A DNA stretch of 64,000 nt from Prostheceraeus crozeri (taxonomy: Eukaryota > Platyhelminthes > Polycladida > Euryleptidae): NCBI GenBank assembly GCA_907163375.1, contig CAJQUW010016182.1, forward strand, positions 1 to 64,000, in the 5' to 3' direction. Below are positions 51,898-63,279 of the stretch, one piece after another (position 1 is the stretch's first letter; every line of letters begins with the position of its first letter). Under the pieces are notes generated by a model. It made no database searches. It was given only the letters and a program-made list of their open reading frames with translations, and was not told the DNA's origin. The position numbers and the translations under genes are program-made.

Positions 51898-53018
51898 GAT
51901 GGAGTATAAAATGAAAATGAAAGAGAGGCAACGGTTTATATACCCAGTGAGCACAAAGGCATGATTCAGACCTTCCTTATTTGGCCATGCGTTTGACATG
52001 ACAACAGCGGTTTTACCATTTATAGGCATCGGCAGTCACCATGCTTTCAGTAACCAACTCCCAACACAAAGACTGGTTACCCTATGACGCGAAAAGGTTT
52101 GACATCAATGCCTGCAGTAACCCTCTTATTTTTACCAAGTTACAATGACAAACGATAGACGTTGACAACCCTGAGTTACTGAGGCTAGACGAGATTTCAC
52201 AAAGGCCTGATAGCAGAAGTCATAGCGACTTGATAGCAAGCGTTTAGGTGTTAAGCTCTTGAATCCGTTACAGGCATTACTCAGAGGGGATCTTATCCCA
52301 ACTCCAAGGCAAGCACAAATCCAGCCTCGGGCGGACAGAGCGTGCGTCATGTCACTGTGTTGGTATCCGGGCCCCGATTTTGACATAAAAGCCGGTGGAG
52401 TTGTTTACAAGAGGTTGGCAAGTCGCTGCTTTGATCAGCTTGATAGCAAGCTGTGATTTACAAGCGTTTTGCAATGGAGATGTTTAGGTGCCACCCATGA
52501 CAAGATAGCTAAGACTCAACCGATTGGCGTTCAAAGTGCTACGTTGAGAACTGCGTCAAATGCCCAACATGAGTTGCCCCAGAGGTGTCGGTCTAAAATA
52601 TGACGCACTCCCTTGCCACACTTATCACTACGGCATCATCCGCCGTCCCGAAGGAACACCCTGTCAGTGGAATATTACAGCAAAACTCTCCGCGCCATGC
52701 TCGCCTTCAGTCAAAAGTCGCTTGTATTATGAACAGACTGCCTTGTACACACTTATGCATGTCTTCATTGACCTCAGCAGGGTCGAAAACGCCAGAAAAC
52801 CTCCAAAAATAATAAATTAAAATTTTTCAGCATTTAGTACTACTTATGAAATTTTATAGGTAGTCTGCAAATATAGGTCTGATCAATAGCAATCGAATCT
52901 TTTTTGAATCAAGTCAAAAGAACTTGTAGAAGCAAAGTTACAAGCCTTTAAAGTTTTGGAGTCTTTTATGGCCTGGAGACTAAGGCCATCTCCTGGCTAA
53001 CCTTAAAGTCTGACGCCT
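51640..53018. repeat. Right terminal inverted repeat of Polinton 2
   Basis: Reverse complement of 37371-38755, about 98% alike where compared. Ends CTGACGCCTT and directly meets the TTAA-flanked MITE. Confidence 0.9.
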
Positions 53019-53021
53019 TAA

Positions 53022-54186
53022 GCTCCATTCAGACAGGCGACACGACACAGTAGCGACACTGTCAATCATTGCAGTCACTTGCAGTAGTTATTTCAAGATT
53101 ATATATAAACCTGCCTGCGGGTTCACATAGACCACGCGACATGAACGCGTCATTCGAAGACACTCTTCTCGCTCAGAAAAATGTTCTGAAATTCTCGGTG
53201 ACCTATGTTAGAGATAGGAGCTCCAAAATTTGGCATGAAGTCGCTGGTTTGCCCCTCACATCTGCAGGTGGCGGAGACGAGAATGACTTGACAAATGATT
53301 TAGGATCATAGCTTTCTGTGCAGGAACACAAAAATGTGTAATGGCTGGTAGTCAGAACGAAAACAAAATCATTTGCTTTTCGTTTAGAGCTTGCGATACC
53401 TGAATATTTGTGTAGAGAAAAACATTTGCTTCAATTTGATATCAAACATGACAAGGAAATGTGTGGAGATAAACTCATGGGATGGGTAGTGGTTATTCCA
53501 ACTTTTGATGACATACCTAATTAATGCATCTCATTGTTTACTTGCTTCGCAATTGTATTATTGAAATTGAATTACTGTAAACCTTGATGTGAGTTGAAAG
53601 AGATGTTATTGAGAATGAATGTGATTAAAATAAATATGACAAGCCGTCTCATCTGCTGTGAAAGCGAACTCATCATTTTTTGATAATCCCTATCGATTTG
53701 TGCATGCAGAAATTTTGTGTGACAAACAGCTGCATTGGAAACTGAGCGCAAGTTGTCATCATTGTTCATATTTCATTTTGTGACAGCTTGTAGTAACTAT
53801 CAAATTAAAGCAAGGGTATGACCTCACACCATCTTTAACCCAATGAAATTTCTTCAAGCTGACGCCAATAACTAAGCATGCTTCGTAAAAAAGGATCGGT
53901 TACTGACGAGTAATTGATTCACAAAATATCAACTAAAATACAGTTGATAACCGAATCATATTTGTATTCGTTTGAAAGCTGATCATGCAAGGAAGCTCAT
54001 CGTGATAATAAAAAAACACAATAATGAGTAATAAGATATTTATGAAAAGCGTTAATGATTCTGTGTTAATTTGTCGCGTGAATGCCGTCGAAATGTCGTC
54101 AGAGCGTCGCCGAGTTGGTCTGAATGGTGTCGTCAATGTCGCAAGGTGTCGCTGACGTGTCGCTGTCGCCTGTGTGAATGGAGCTT
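53022..54186. mobile_element. TTAA-flanked non-autonomous DNA transposon, 1165 bp
   Basis: Ends GCTCCATTCAGACAGGCGAC and the complement of GCTCCATTCACACAGGCGAC, with short GTGTCGC/GCGACAC runs beside both; TTAA on both sides (53018-53021, 54187-54190). TTAA target use occurs in piggyBac and Kolobok, and TTA in PIF/Harbinger, so superfamily is open. The short internal frames have no recognised transposase. Confidence 0.8.
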
Positions 54187-54190
54187 AAGA

Positions 54191-55333
54191 CATGATAAAT
54201 ACGAGTAAAACGCAATCCAAGACAATGCATGGCAAGTTAGGATGAAAAAGAAAAGAGCCTATTTTTGCACTCAGCAGTTCATAACGTAAGTATTTTCACT
54301 TCTTCAGGTACTTTTATTGAACAGAAATACTCTTAAGTCTCATTACAATTCGTGGATCTCTTATGGAGTGGAGTCTCATTCTCAATTCGTGTAACTAATA
54401 GCAACACCTTGGCTCAAGGTAATACCGTATAGTGTTTTCCGGATAATTCGTCACTTTTTTCCATCCCCAATTCGGTAATCTTCATGCTAATCTCTACGCT
54501 TAATTCGTCAAGAAACCTGAACATCGCACACATTCCCATTTTAGCGCTATTACAAAATTATCTCGTTAGCGGAATTTCGTAAAGAATTTTGGTATACTCG
54601 TAGACAAAGCATTCAACATTTGTATCAAAACATTTGCTTGGAACACGCAAAGATCATTTGTCAATCCAATGATTGTATTAACATTGTGGTATAAAAGCAT
54701 TAATAATTGCAACAATTTACTGATGGACCAATAGAAGCGTAAAATGAAATTTCTGATATTGCTTTTGATAATTTTATTCAATAGGGCCTGATTCATGGAA
54801 GATTTTGTGAGTAGCTCATGAAGATATAGACAAGGCTCCGGTCTGGCCAGACCCAACTTGATCATTTACCTAGTATTTACAGAGAGGGTAGTTTAACCGT
54901 CAATAGACATTAGCTGTAGAAATAATTTGATTTAACGGGAAAGAATCGGTTGCGAATACATGATACACAAATACACGAGTTTTGAAGATACTGATTACGG
55001 AAATTTATTCATACTTTAAATTCGCCATTATTTTGTATGTCCCGAAGGGTAACGAATTATCCGGAAAACACTGTACTATTAGCTATTTGAAATAGATCCA
55101 CTACTTTCAAAGAGACTTGAAAATATTTAGAGGAACTGAAAATATAAAAACATCTACGTTATGAAATGCTCAGTACAAAATGATGTATGATTGCATCTAA
55201 TTCTAATTCCTCGACCTTTTAATGACGGCAAAATATTTTGTAGAATTGCACGAGGTTTTAGCGTGTCAAATATAATCAATGTCAAAATTCACATAACATT
55301 TCACCATCTCTATGCTTCCTTCATTTCATTTCA
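54191..55333. other. Host DNA upstream of a possible exon
   Basis: AT-rich, no recognised gene. AATTCGT and TCCGGA(T/A)AATTCG words near 54440-54480 are mirrored at 55050-55070 (TTATCCGGAAAACACTG), suggesting a MITE of about 630 bp (GTGTTTTCCGGATAAT and its complement). Confidence 0.4.
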
Positions 55334-55691
55334 GGTTTTTAGATTTTTTTTGGTGTGGATGTGGACATTGCTGCCATCAGGATGGTCTTACACATTCTGT
55401 CAGCCATATTCACCTTCTACGATTATTCAGTGCCTCGAAAATCTGTCAAAAATTCACAATTTCCAGTTAAGGAATCTCCCAAGATTCGTCGGCTCAAGAG
55501 ACACAGTGATTTTGCATGGAAATTTAAAGCGTCGGAGATGTCCTGAGTATTGGAGAGTTGTTGTAAATCCTTGGAATGATCCCCCGTGTCGATTAGAAAG
55601 ACAATGCTGGAGTCCTGAACGTATCTTAAATAGAAACGTATTGCTGCGTCGAGTGACTACCCCAACACAATGTGTAAATGTCACAAAACAG
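55334..55691 (+). CDS. Possible exon of a secreted protein
   Basis: Bounded by TTTCATTTCAG at left, the same acceptor as before the two lectin-like genes, and ACAG/GTATGT donor-like sequence at right. The open frame contains FFLVWMWTLLPSGWSYTF, hydrophobic like a signal sequence, then a basic Cys-containing part (LKRRRCPEYWRVVVNPW, CRLERQCW). An upstream frame extends to 55191 but is AT-rich. A second frame (55355-55546) also exists. No family recognised; a fast-evolving secreted protein is possible. Confidence 0.4.
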
Positions 55692-55770
55692 GTATGTATA
55701 GCAGTAAATCATATTTAACCTGCATCAGTAATTATTGCTATTATTTCTAGCAATATTTCCAGTAATCACT

Positions 55771-56085
55771 AGGTGACATGCCACGCTCAATTACGCGTAA
55801 TTACACATGACCTTGGCTATGCGTGACATTCCTGCAACATCTGTCGGCAGTCCTGTTCTATAGACTTTGCGTCTCATGTGTTTGCATGTATCAGAGGATA
55901 AACAATGTGATAGGACCTCAATTTCATGCTCAGGGAAGACAGAACATGTTTAGCGGTTCATCCATGGTTCAAGCGGCAACGCAGACAACCGCAGACGACG
56001 CACAAAGACTATACACTCGCCCACGCGCATTCATAAACATTCCCCATGTTTCAACAGCATCAGTTCAAGTGATTTCTGACTCTTA
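55771..56085. mobile_element. MITE with CGCGTAATTAC-type ends (third copy, right end lost)
   Basis: Same family as 12946-13331. It holds about 29 extra bases after CAGAACAT that both other copies lack. Similarity stops near 56085. Confidence 0.65.
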
Positions 56086-57929
56086 GTGCAGTGGCAAATA
56101 TATTATCAAAAAAATATTACCAAAAATATTTACCAAATCTATTTCGCTTTAAAAATGGAATGACAGGATCAATAAAATAAGATCTTATACTGGTCTGTGT
56201 CCATGGTCCGTCTACGCTGGAAGCGTAGCTCAATCGGCTTAATATTAAACCGTCCTCAGCATAACGAACTGTCTAATGACGGTGTTCATTGCTCCGACTG
56301 GCACATCTTCGCTAATAAATAGAAATTGAGAGTGCTAAATTTTACAATTTTTAGAATTTCGGCATTTTGCCATGTTTTGAATTGTGATTAGTTTATACCT
56401 CTAGTACAACTCAAAAATAGGCATAAAATGCGGAGGATTTTCTTTCAAACATGACCGTTCCATTATATGTGTAAAAATATACTCCGTGCGTCTAAGTAGC
56501 TTCAAATGAGATTACTAAGACTAAAGACGAGTTTAAGACGCTCTAATTTTACAAATAATGAGGAAGAACCCTTTTTGAAATAAAGCCGCGGTTGCATTTG
56601 AAAGCAAAGAATGCTATCAGAAATTTATGAGAAATTGCGCAGTGTCCATGCATGAACTTCTAGATCATCGAATAAAGTATCCGATGTTGAATTCAAAACT
56701 TCCCATAAAAAACGAAGTGGAAATTTAGATATATTATGACATAAAGATTCTAAAATGACAGAAAATAAAAAATCTATCGAGCTATTGCCATGGAAATTGC
56801 ATCTCTGATTTTCTTCAATGTCTCCATTTTCATGTATGGATGGTAAACTGTTCTCATCTTCTCAACATCGAATAAAAGTTGCCCCACTAACTCGAGGTGA
56901 AAATTTAGATGCACCATGAGGCAAGAAAATTTATAAGACCAAGATAGAAAAGTTTGTCGACCTGGGAATCGCATTTTGTAATCATTTAAATTTTTCAACT
57001 TTAACATTTGAAAAATAATCCATCTTTACATTCGCAGCAACAAATCGAGATTCTCCATGAATTTTTCACAGTACAAGAGAACAAGTACACCAAGCTAGCT
57101 TAATTACATACATCGACTTTTATGTACTTTGAATAGTCAACTTGCTAGTCAAATTTTGTTGAAAGTGATACAATATTAAATGCATGCCAGATTTTGGAAG
57201 CATGTCAAATTGAAATAGTGGACAACTGAAAGCCTTGTTGCAAAGTCCTAAATTGTTGTTCTTGAAAAAGGTATAATTGAAAACTTATTGATGACTTTCT
57301 ATGTATAAGACAATGATTGCGCTTCCAAATTGTGTGGTGTTGTATGCACATAATGGGCACCATGTATCTAGAGCAGTACTTCTGAATCATAGTGAGCACG
57401 ACTGAGTAACTAATCGTCAAAATAAATTTTGCATTGACTTCTTGAACTCATAGATTGCTATGTATATCCTAGAGACGCTGTCATCAAATAATAGCGTTGA
57501 AAAATGCGTTCAAGCTATCTCTATAATTTTCTGTTTTTTTCAATAGGTAAAACTTGCTAAAATATTTACGTGACTGATTAGTCATTACTCGGATAGAATG
57601 AATAGTATATTCTTATGATGCAGTAATAAAGTAACAATAGTTGCATTTAGGCATATGTACATGATTTACATGGAAGTTGATCAAAAGAAGTTTAGTATAA
57701 AATGCTTGGAACTATCAAACCAAATTAGATGTCAATCCTATGAATGTAAATGAGATGTATGGAGATTTGTTGATAGCACGAAATTGCGCGAATAATTTAG
57801 AAAACACGATTCGCAGATCAAAATATTCTAGAATTATAAAAAGATGAATTAAAGAAATTTTACCGGAGAAATGAATTGAAATATACAATAAGCATTTGTA
57901 ATATATAATTTGTAAATATTGAAATAAGC
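56086..57929. other. Host DNA without a recognised gene
   Basis: AT-rich; AAATTTAGAT and ATCGAATAAA words recur between 56650 and 56950 (for example GAAATTTAGATATATTATGA and GAAAATTTAGATGCACCATGA), suggesting a diverged tandem repeat of about 220 bp. No gene. Confidence 0.4.
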
Positions 57930-57956
57930 ATAGAGTAGGGATACATAGGCAGAGTG

Positions 57957-59839
57957 CAGTGGCGGACCCAGGGGGGATGCCGGGATGCATCCCCCCACCA
58001 GCTCAAACTTGATTGTGGATTGTAAATGTAAGCAATACATTTTGGCAATTAGTTCATTAAAAGTACAAGTAATGATCGTAGTCTGGAACATATTTGGCCC
58101 AGTTTCTCTTGTGATTATATAATACACATCTGGATTTCTTATCAGCATGCAGACATGAATTAAGGAAAGGCGAGAACCTCTAACCAAGGAATTCTAGATA
58201 GCAGAATTCCTTGCTCTAACTAAGGAATGAAGAGGTCTCTGCAGAAGTTTGCTTACATTAAACTGTAGCATCTCTGGCGCACAAGGCGCAGGTGACCTGC
58301 TGTTTAATGCCGATTTTAGAAGTTCCACTTGAATTATGTAATTTGCAGATGTCATTTCTATCAACTTCGGTAAGATTTCGTTAAGGTTGAATAAGTGATT
58401 CTGGACCTGACGACCAACCGAATAACGCGAGCGGCGAGTGGCGAGTGAGCTATCCACTTGTTCCTGAATTTCCAACGAGAACGCATGATTTGCACATTCT
58501 CGCATTATTCGTTCTTGATAGCTTTATAAACGATGTCAACTGAGAAGAGAGCCAAGTTGAATTACTGCTGCTACTTTTCGTGCAAATTTTCATCCCTATC
58601 TGTCCTTCATCATTGGTTATTTTGATTTAAAGAAGTAAGCATTCAAATTTTGAAGATGAAAATGATGAAATGATGCATTCACATTCAAGGTCGGTGGTAC
58701 AATACAGTATGGGGTAACCCCCTCAGCGGCACCAGAAGCCCTGTCGCTGCGTCGTTTCTGACAGCAGATACGACTAACTACGGCGTGAGGGACCTCGGCC
58801 CCGGGTAACTGCTTGGGTGTTCCTCTTTGGTGGCAAAGCGGAAGAGCTCCGCTATCGAAGCTTCGCCGGAGGAAGAATAACTCAAGGGCTTAGTGTACCA
58901 CCGACTTGGCCATGAGAAGTAGGATGACCCCAGTGACGGCTGGCCACCACTTACTGCATGCTTTAATAGCAAGTTTAGAACTCCTCCCCTACTTCGTCCG
59001 GATGACCTGTCTGGGTGTAGTGTCGAGAGCAACAACTTTGACAGTCTGAGAAGCTAGTAGGTACCCTGATTGGATGCCATCTGAGAAGGACCGACCTGAG
59101 AGTGGAGACGGAAGTTTAAAGTTGCGATCGATTCGCCAGCAGCTCCGGTCATGAGTCAGTAGCGCGTCTCATCTCGGAAGTAGTTAAGTAGGGGTAAAAT
59201 TTGAACTTGTATTTCCAGTTACTTTTGAGAAATCGCTGAGGTTACGCGTACAGCAGCAAGTCTCACAGCCAATTTTTTCAACTATTTTGTTCAGCGTTGA
59301 TTTTCCACAAGAATACACAAAAAATGACGAGTAATTTGCTCTTCACATCAGATTTATAAAATTCCTAAGAAAAATCAGTAAAAATTAAATTACATAGTAT
59401 GTATATACATGTAAGCTATAGCTGCTTTAATAAGCCACAAGTAATCGTCATATGAAAACATTATTGCGTTATCACTAACTTATATTGCATTTTAAAGGAA
59501 TGGATTTATAAAGACTACACAATTACAAATTTAGCCTTAGGCCCCATGAATATTACAGTCAAAGTTCTTGCCTTAATGAGATTTCTCAATGATTCTAGGA
59601 AAATAGGCTGAAATCATTGCTGATAACAAAAGACTATCAATGCTATAACAAATTGTTGTCAACTAATAAGCTTATTTGAAAAGAAGATGTAACTTATGAC
59701 TGTTGAATTGTAAAACATAATGCCGTGCCTGAATTTGAATCTACGGATTTATTCAACTAGAGCATTGAGGCACCTGCTTGACTGCTTGAGTACAACACCA
59801 ATCATCCCCCCCTATCAGAAATTTCTGCGTCCGCCACTG
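57957..59839. mobile_element. hAT-like element, 1883 bp, 8-bp target duplication
   Basis: Ends CAGTGGCGGACCCAGGGGGG and a complement ending GTCCGCCACTG, the usual hAT CAGTGGCGG tip. Flanks GCAGAGTG (57949-57956) and ACAGAGTG (59840-59847) match at 7 of 8. No hAT transposase is seen, so it is non-autonomous. It contains a GC-rich block at 58690-59230. Confidence 0.85.
58690..59230. other. GC-rich block inside the hAT-like element
   Basis: Markedly GC-richer than anything near it. On the minus strand an 85-codon frame (58778-59035) has SGGQPSLGSSYFSWPSRWY and YSSSGEASIAELFRF. The look is that of a retroposon leader or a high-copy repeat picked up by the element. I cannot name it. Confidence 0.35.
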
Positions 59840-60665
59840 ACAGAGTGTCGACTTAAAAAAGCATCTGTATACAGTGAAAATTATTATAACAAAAGACTCA
59901 GTTTTTTGCGCAGATTACGTTCCCGTGGTCCAAAAAATTATTTGAGCAGTTTTGAAAAAAGTCAAAATTTGGCAATTTATATACTACCGAGATGACTCTC
60001 CTATATAAGTAGTATGAAACAAGTTGGATATCGAAAGGAATGAATATTTGATAATGAGCATCCTAACTAAGCGGAAATCAAGCTCATCATCAAGGGAATT
60101 TCATGAATTGTATTACAATGAAAGTCTTCATGAAAAAGTCGCGATATTATTCGTGCTGTCGTGGCTGAAATTTCAAGTCTTTAATTCAATTTTTACCGGC
60201 ATGATTTTATGATTCGATCACTAAATTCATGTTTCATTTCTTGAATCTGAATAGTGATGTGGACCCATTTACATCTTTCAAAGTTAATTGAAATCACTGT
60301 CTTTGATTATGTGATTCTCCTCTGCCAGTGGCAGGTTGCCTGTGATATGATCAAGCTTAAGAAAATACTCTTGAGGTTGAGCATGAAAGTAATTGGAACC
60401 CATCGAATTGCTAATTTAGCAAACATTAAATCTCCAAGGCTGTCATGACACTGGGATTCTGTAAAATACCATCATTTCCTTCTGTATTACAATCATGATC
60501 ACTCAATTCCGTTGTAATATCTTCAAAACTGCAAAAATTTGCATATCTCACATTTGGTAACAATACCACCTGTATCTCCCTTGAGTTCATTTAATAAAAT
60601 CGAAAATGTATGCACATTGAGGATTTGATAAATGAGGAGCTACCATCTACCTAATATACTTACTC

Positions 60666-62600
60666 TATGGAAATAAGAGAAGTATAGAATGTGAAGTGAT
60701 CATCTAGAAAAATTGATAATTGTCAAAGAAAATGATGATCGGAAGACATGTTGGCATTTGATGAACAATGACAAATAATCCGTCATAAGTAATTTAACTC
60801 AACTAATTTCTGAAACGAATTAAAATATGCTGTTGCACCTCTACAACCCGTAATAAATGAGTTTTTGGACACAAAAATAATAACTGAAATTCAGTGGCGT
60901 CGCGTGCGCCCAGACCATAGGCCTTCACTCGGCATTGGAATACTATTTCTATACCAGATTTTTTTATGCTACAACATTAATTTTCATAAAAGTTGAATTT
61001 TCAATTACAATTTCCCGAACATTTTAAGGTCAAGTGAAAGTGCACATGAGAAGTGATTGCTCATGTCACTTAACCGCCTTACTGAAGGAGCTGAGATCAC
61101 TATATCCCCTCTCTGTCCAGACCACATTTTCTCGAGAAAAAAGGAGGCCAGGTCAACAGTTTCTTGCATTTCTCATGACCGGTCAGCCGCTCACATGTTT
61201 GAAATTCTGATCCATTAAAATGTCTTGTGTATTTCTTATTTCTTTCTCTGTGAGTTCTTTCAATTTTTATATCAGGTGTTGGTCTACCTTGCTTGACGAC
61301 TGTCATCTTTTCAGTATATTCCTTTGGGACGAAAGGCGTAGTTATGATCTCATATACAGTACTAAACGGAGCGTCACATCAATCATGTATAAACAAATTA
61401 TGGAATTCTCCCGAATCTGGGTGTTCGAGTCAGATGAATTGCTCTGCATTCATTGGAGAACGCTCATTATCTGATCGCAGTCTTGTCTGAACGTCAGCCA
61501 TCTGCTACTGTTGACGTAGTGGCCTCTTGATATAAAGCTAATCCAGGAACAACTGGGTTGCGCTTCCCTTACTATATTTAGATACCGGGCCTCAATCAAG
61601 AATCGCGTAGAATTTCATTGCAAAAATTGTAGAAGGCAAAGCGTCATGTCTATCGGAAAAGCCAATATTGGCGCGGGCGCGTGCGCTTACTGCCTCACAC
61701 GCACACAACTTTCTTTCGCTCTGTCTGAACATCAATGCTCCGTCTAAACACACGACCAGCTTGTGTGTCTAATTGTTCGAAGAAAACAGCTGTGGTTCGA
61801 GCACGTGCTGGAAAACTGTTCAATGAGGTTGAGCGTCTGACTTTGAGACGGAAAGCTGTGCACAGCTATCACGAGAAATTATCGAATTTAAATGAATGAT
61901 GACAGTTTTCATTTTTATAATTGCTGGAAAATTATTTTTGAGGATGCGCTGAAGGCCTCGCAGGTACGAAGAAGACGCCACTGCTGAAATTAGAAAATAG
62001 AGCAATAAATTTGAGAACTATAAAAAGTTGCAAATCTAGTGGTCCAGATGAGCTTGTGTCAGAATTCAGAAGTGTTTTATGAATCAGAGAGCGATAATGT
62101 TGTGAAGATGCCTTGGTTTGACATAATTATGTTGAGTGGAGAAGAACCAATTTTTGTTGGATATTCAAAACATTTTATTTTGCATTAGCGATATATTTCG
62201 ATCAACACTTGCTGATCATCTTCAGGCAAGTGATTCTATTCAGCATAATTCAGAAGAACTTAAAAAATACAAACATAGTAATGTATAAACATAGAAATGA
62301 TAGGTAGAGGCGACACTGGGTTACTTTGTACCAGTAGCTACAGCAATTTGATAGCTTTGATCTGACTGACATAGAACAATTGAAACAGGTAGTAATGGGT
62401 TACAATTTACCAGTAGTAGACTGGAATTACTCTAACCTGACTAAAAAACACAAAGAAAATCTGAAATCAAATGAAAAGGAAATCACTAAACTGCTGAAGC
62501 TCACTCCTATTGTTGATTTCAGCTTTTAATTGTTTGATGTAGTAAGCTTCACGAAGAAGTAAATTTGTATCATTTGAAAAATGCTCTGACCAGTCATTGC
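60666..62600. other. Host DNA without a recognised gene
   Basis: A CAGTGGCGTCGCG word at 60894 may be a transposon tip. Around 61660-61700 is a short GC-rich patch. From about 62180 CATCTTCAGG and TACCAGTAG words announce the Penelope-like element. Confidence 0.4.
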
Positions 62601-62607
62601 GTAATAG

Positions 62608-63062
62608 CTGAGTTGGAAAGAGTCAGGTTTTTAAAGATGTTAATTAGTATTATTACTTTTCTTATGCACAAAATTTTTCTATCGCCATCCAGCAATCATC
62701 TTCAAGTACAAAAGATTAGGGTTAGTAGAAGTTTAAACTGCAAGGAATTTGAAAATGATATTTACAATGAGATGATATGAAGGAATGTAAATATGAACAG
62801 GTTGTACTGGATTACATATCTTTACCAGTAGCAAAAATAAATTGACCTGACAGGATGGATGAATTCTATGTTAGATGATATAATGAAGTTAACTCATTTA
62901 TTAACTCATTTTCAAATTCCTTTTAGTTTAAACTTCTACTAACCCTAATCTTTTGTACCTGAAGATGATTGCTGGATGGTGATCGAAAAATTTTGCATAT
63001 AAGAAAAGTAATAAAAATAATTAGCGTCTTCAAAATTCTGACTTTTTCCAACTCAACAATTA
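62608..63062. repeat. 150-bp inverted repeat upstream of the Penelope-like RT
   Basis: Arms 62608-62758 and 62908-63062 are about 85% reverse complements, sharing CCATCCAGCAATCATCTTCA and AGATTAGGGTTAGTAGAAG. The latter holds two telomere-like units (TTAGGGTTAG). Long repeats at the 5' side are usual for Penelope-like elements. Confidence 0.8.
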
Positions 63063-63279
63063 AATTTGTATTGTCATTATGTTGTACTAGTATTTCAGTT
63101 TGAAAGATGTCTGTGTGACATGAGTTGAGATGTCTGTTCATGGATGAGTCTTTCTTAGTGATGTGTTCCTTACATCGAGCGTGTACAGTGCGTATCGTAC
63201 TTCCTATGTTCTTTTTCTGACAATTTTTACTTGTTAGTTGATAAATGATTCTTCCTGTGGCAAATATAATTCTTATATA

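Larger units (their letters stand above)
37371..53018. mobile_element. Polinton (Maverick) element 2, about 15.6 kb
   Basis: Ends AAGGCGTCAGAC and its complement with long terminal inverted repeats (about 1.38 kb), about 98% alike by eye. Parts: TIR gene in both ends, RING-finger segment, pX-like protein, packaging ATPase, integrase with chromodomain, basic pVI-like protein, capsid protein, adenain-like protease, nuclease-like ORF, minor-capsid-like protein and two small TATA-driven genes. DNA polymerase B is not recognised. A piggyBac element lies in the capsid gene. Roughly eight to ten breaks, so it is dead; the similar TIRs speak for moderate age. No clear 6-bp target duplication is seen, partly because another transposon abuts the right end. 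Confidence 0.9.
57930..60665. mobile_element. Foldback element, third copy (left half), with hAT-like insert
   Basis: 57930-57956 (CATAGAGTAGGGATACATAGG, then AGAGTG) and 59841-60665 match the left half of 14306-15716; the hAT-like element 57957-59839 splits it at the tip. The right half is absent. Confidence 0.75.

Noticed and set aside
37365-53024. 6-bp target duplication around Polinton 2
   Set aside because: The bases left of 37371 and right of 53018 do not match, even allowing for the adjacent MITE.
58690-59230. 5S rRNA or tRNA-derived gene in the GC-rich block
   Set aside because: No convincing A/B box pair or cloverleaf.
62600-63100. Hammerhead ribozyme expected in Penelope-like repeats
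   Set aside because: I could not find the CTGATGA...GAAA core with matching stems.
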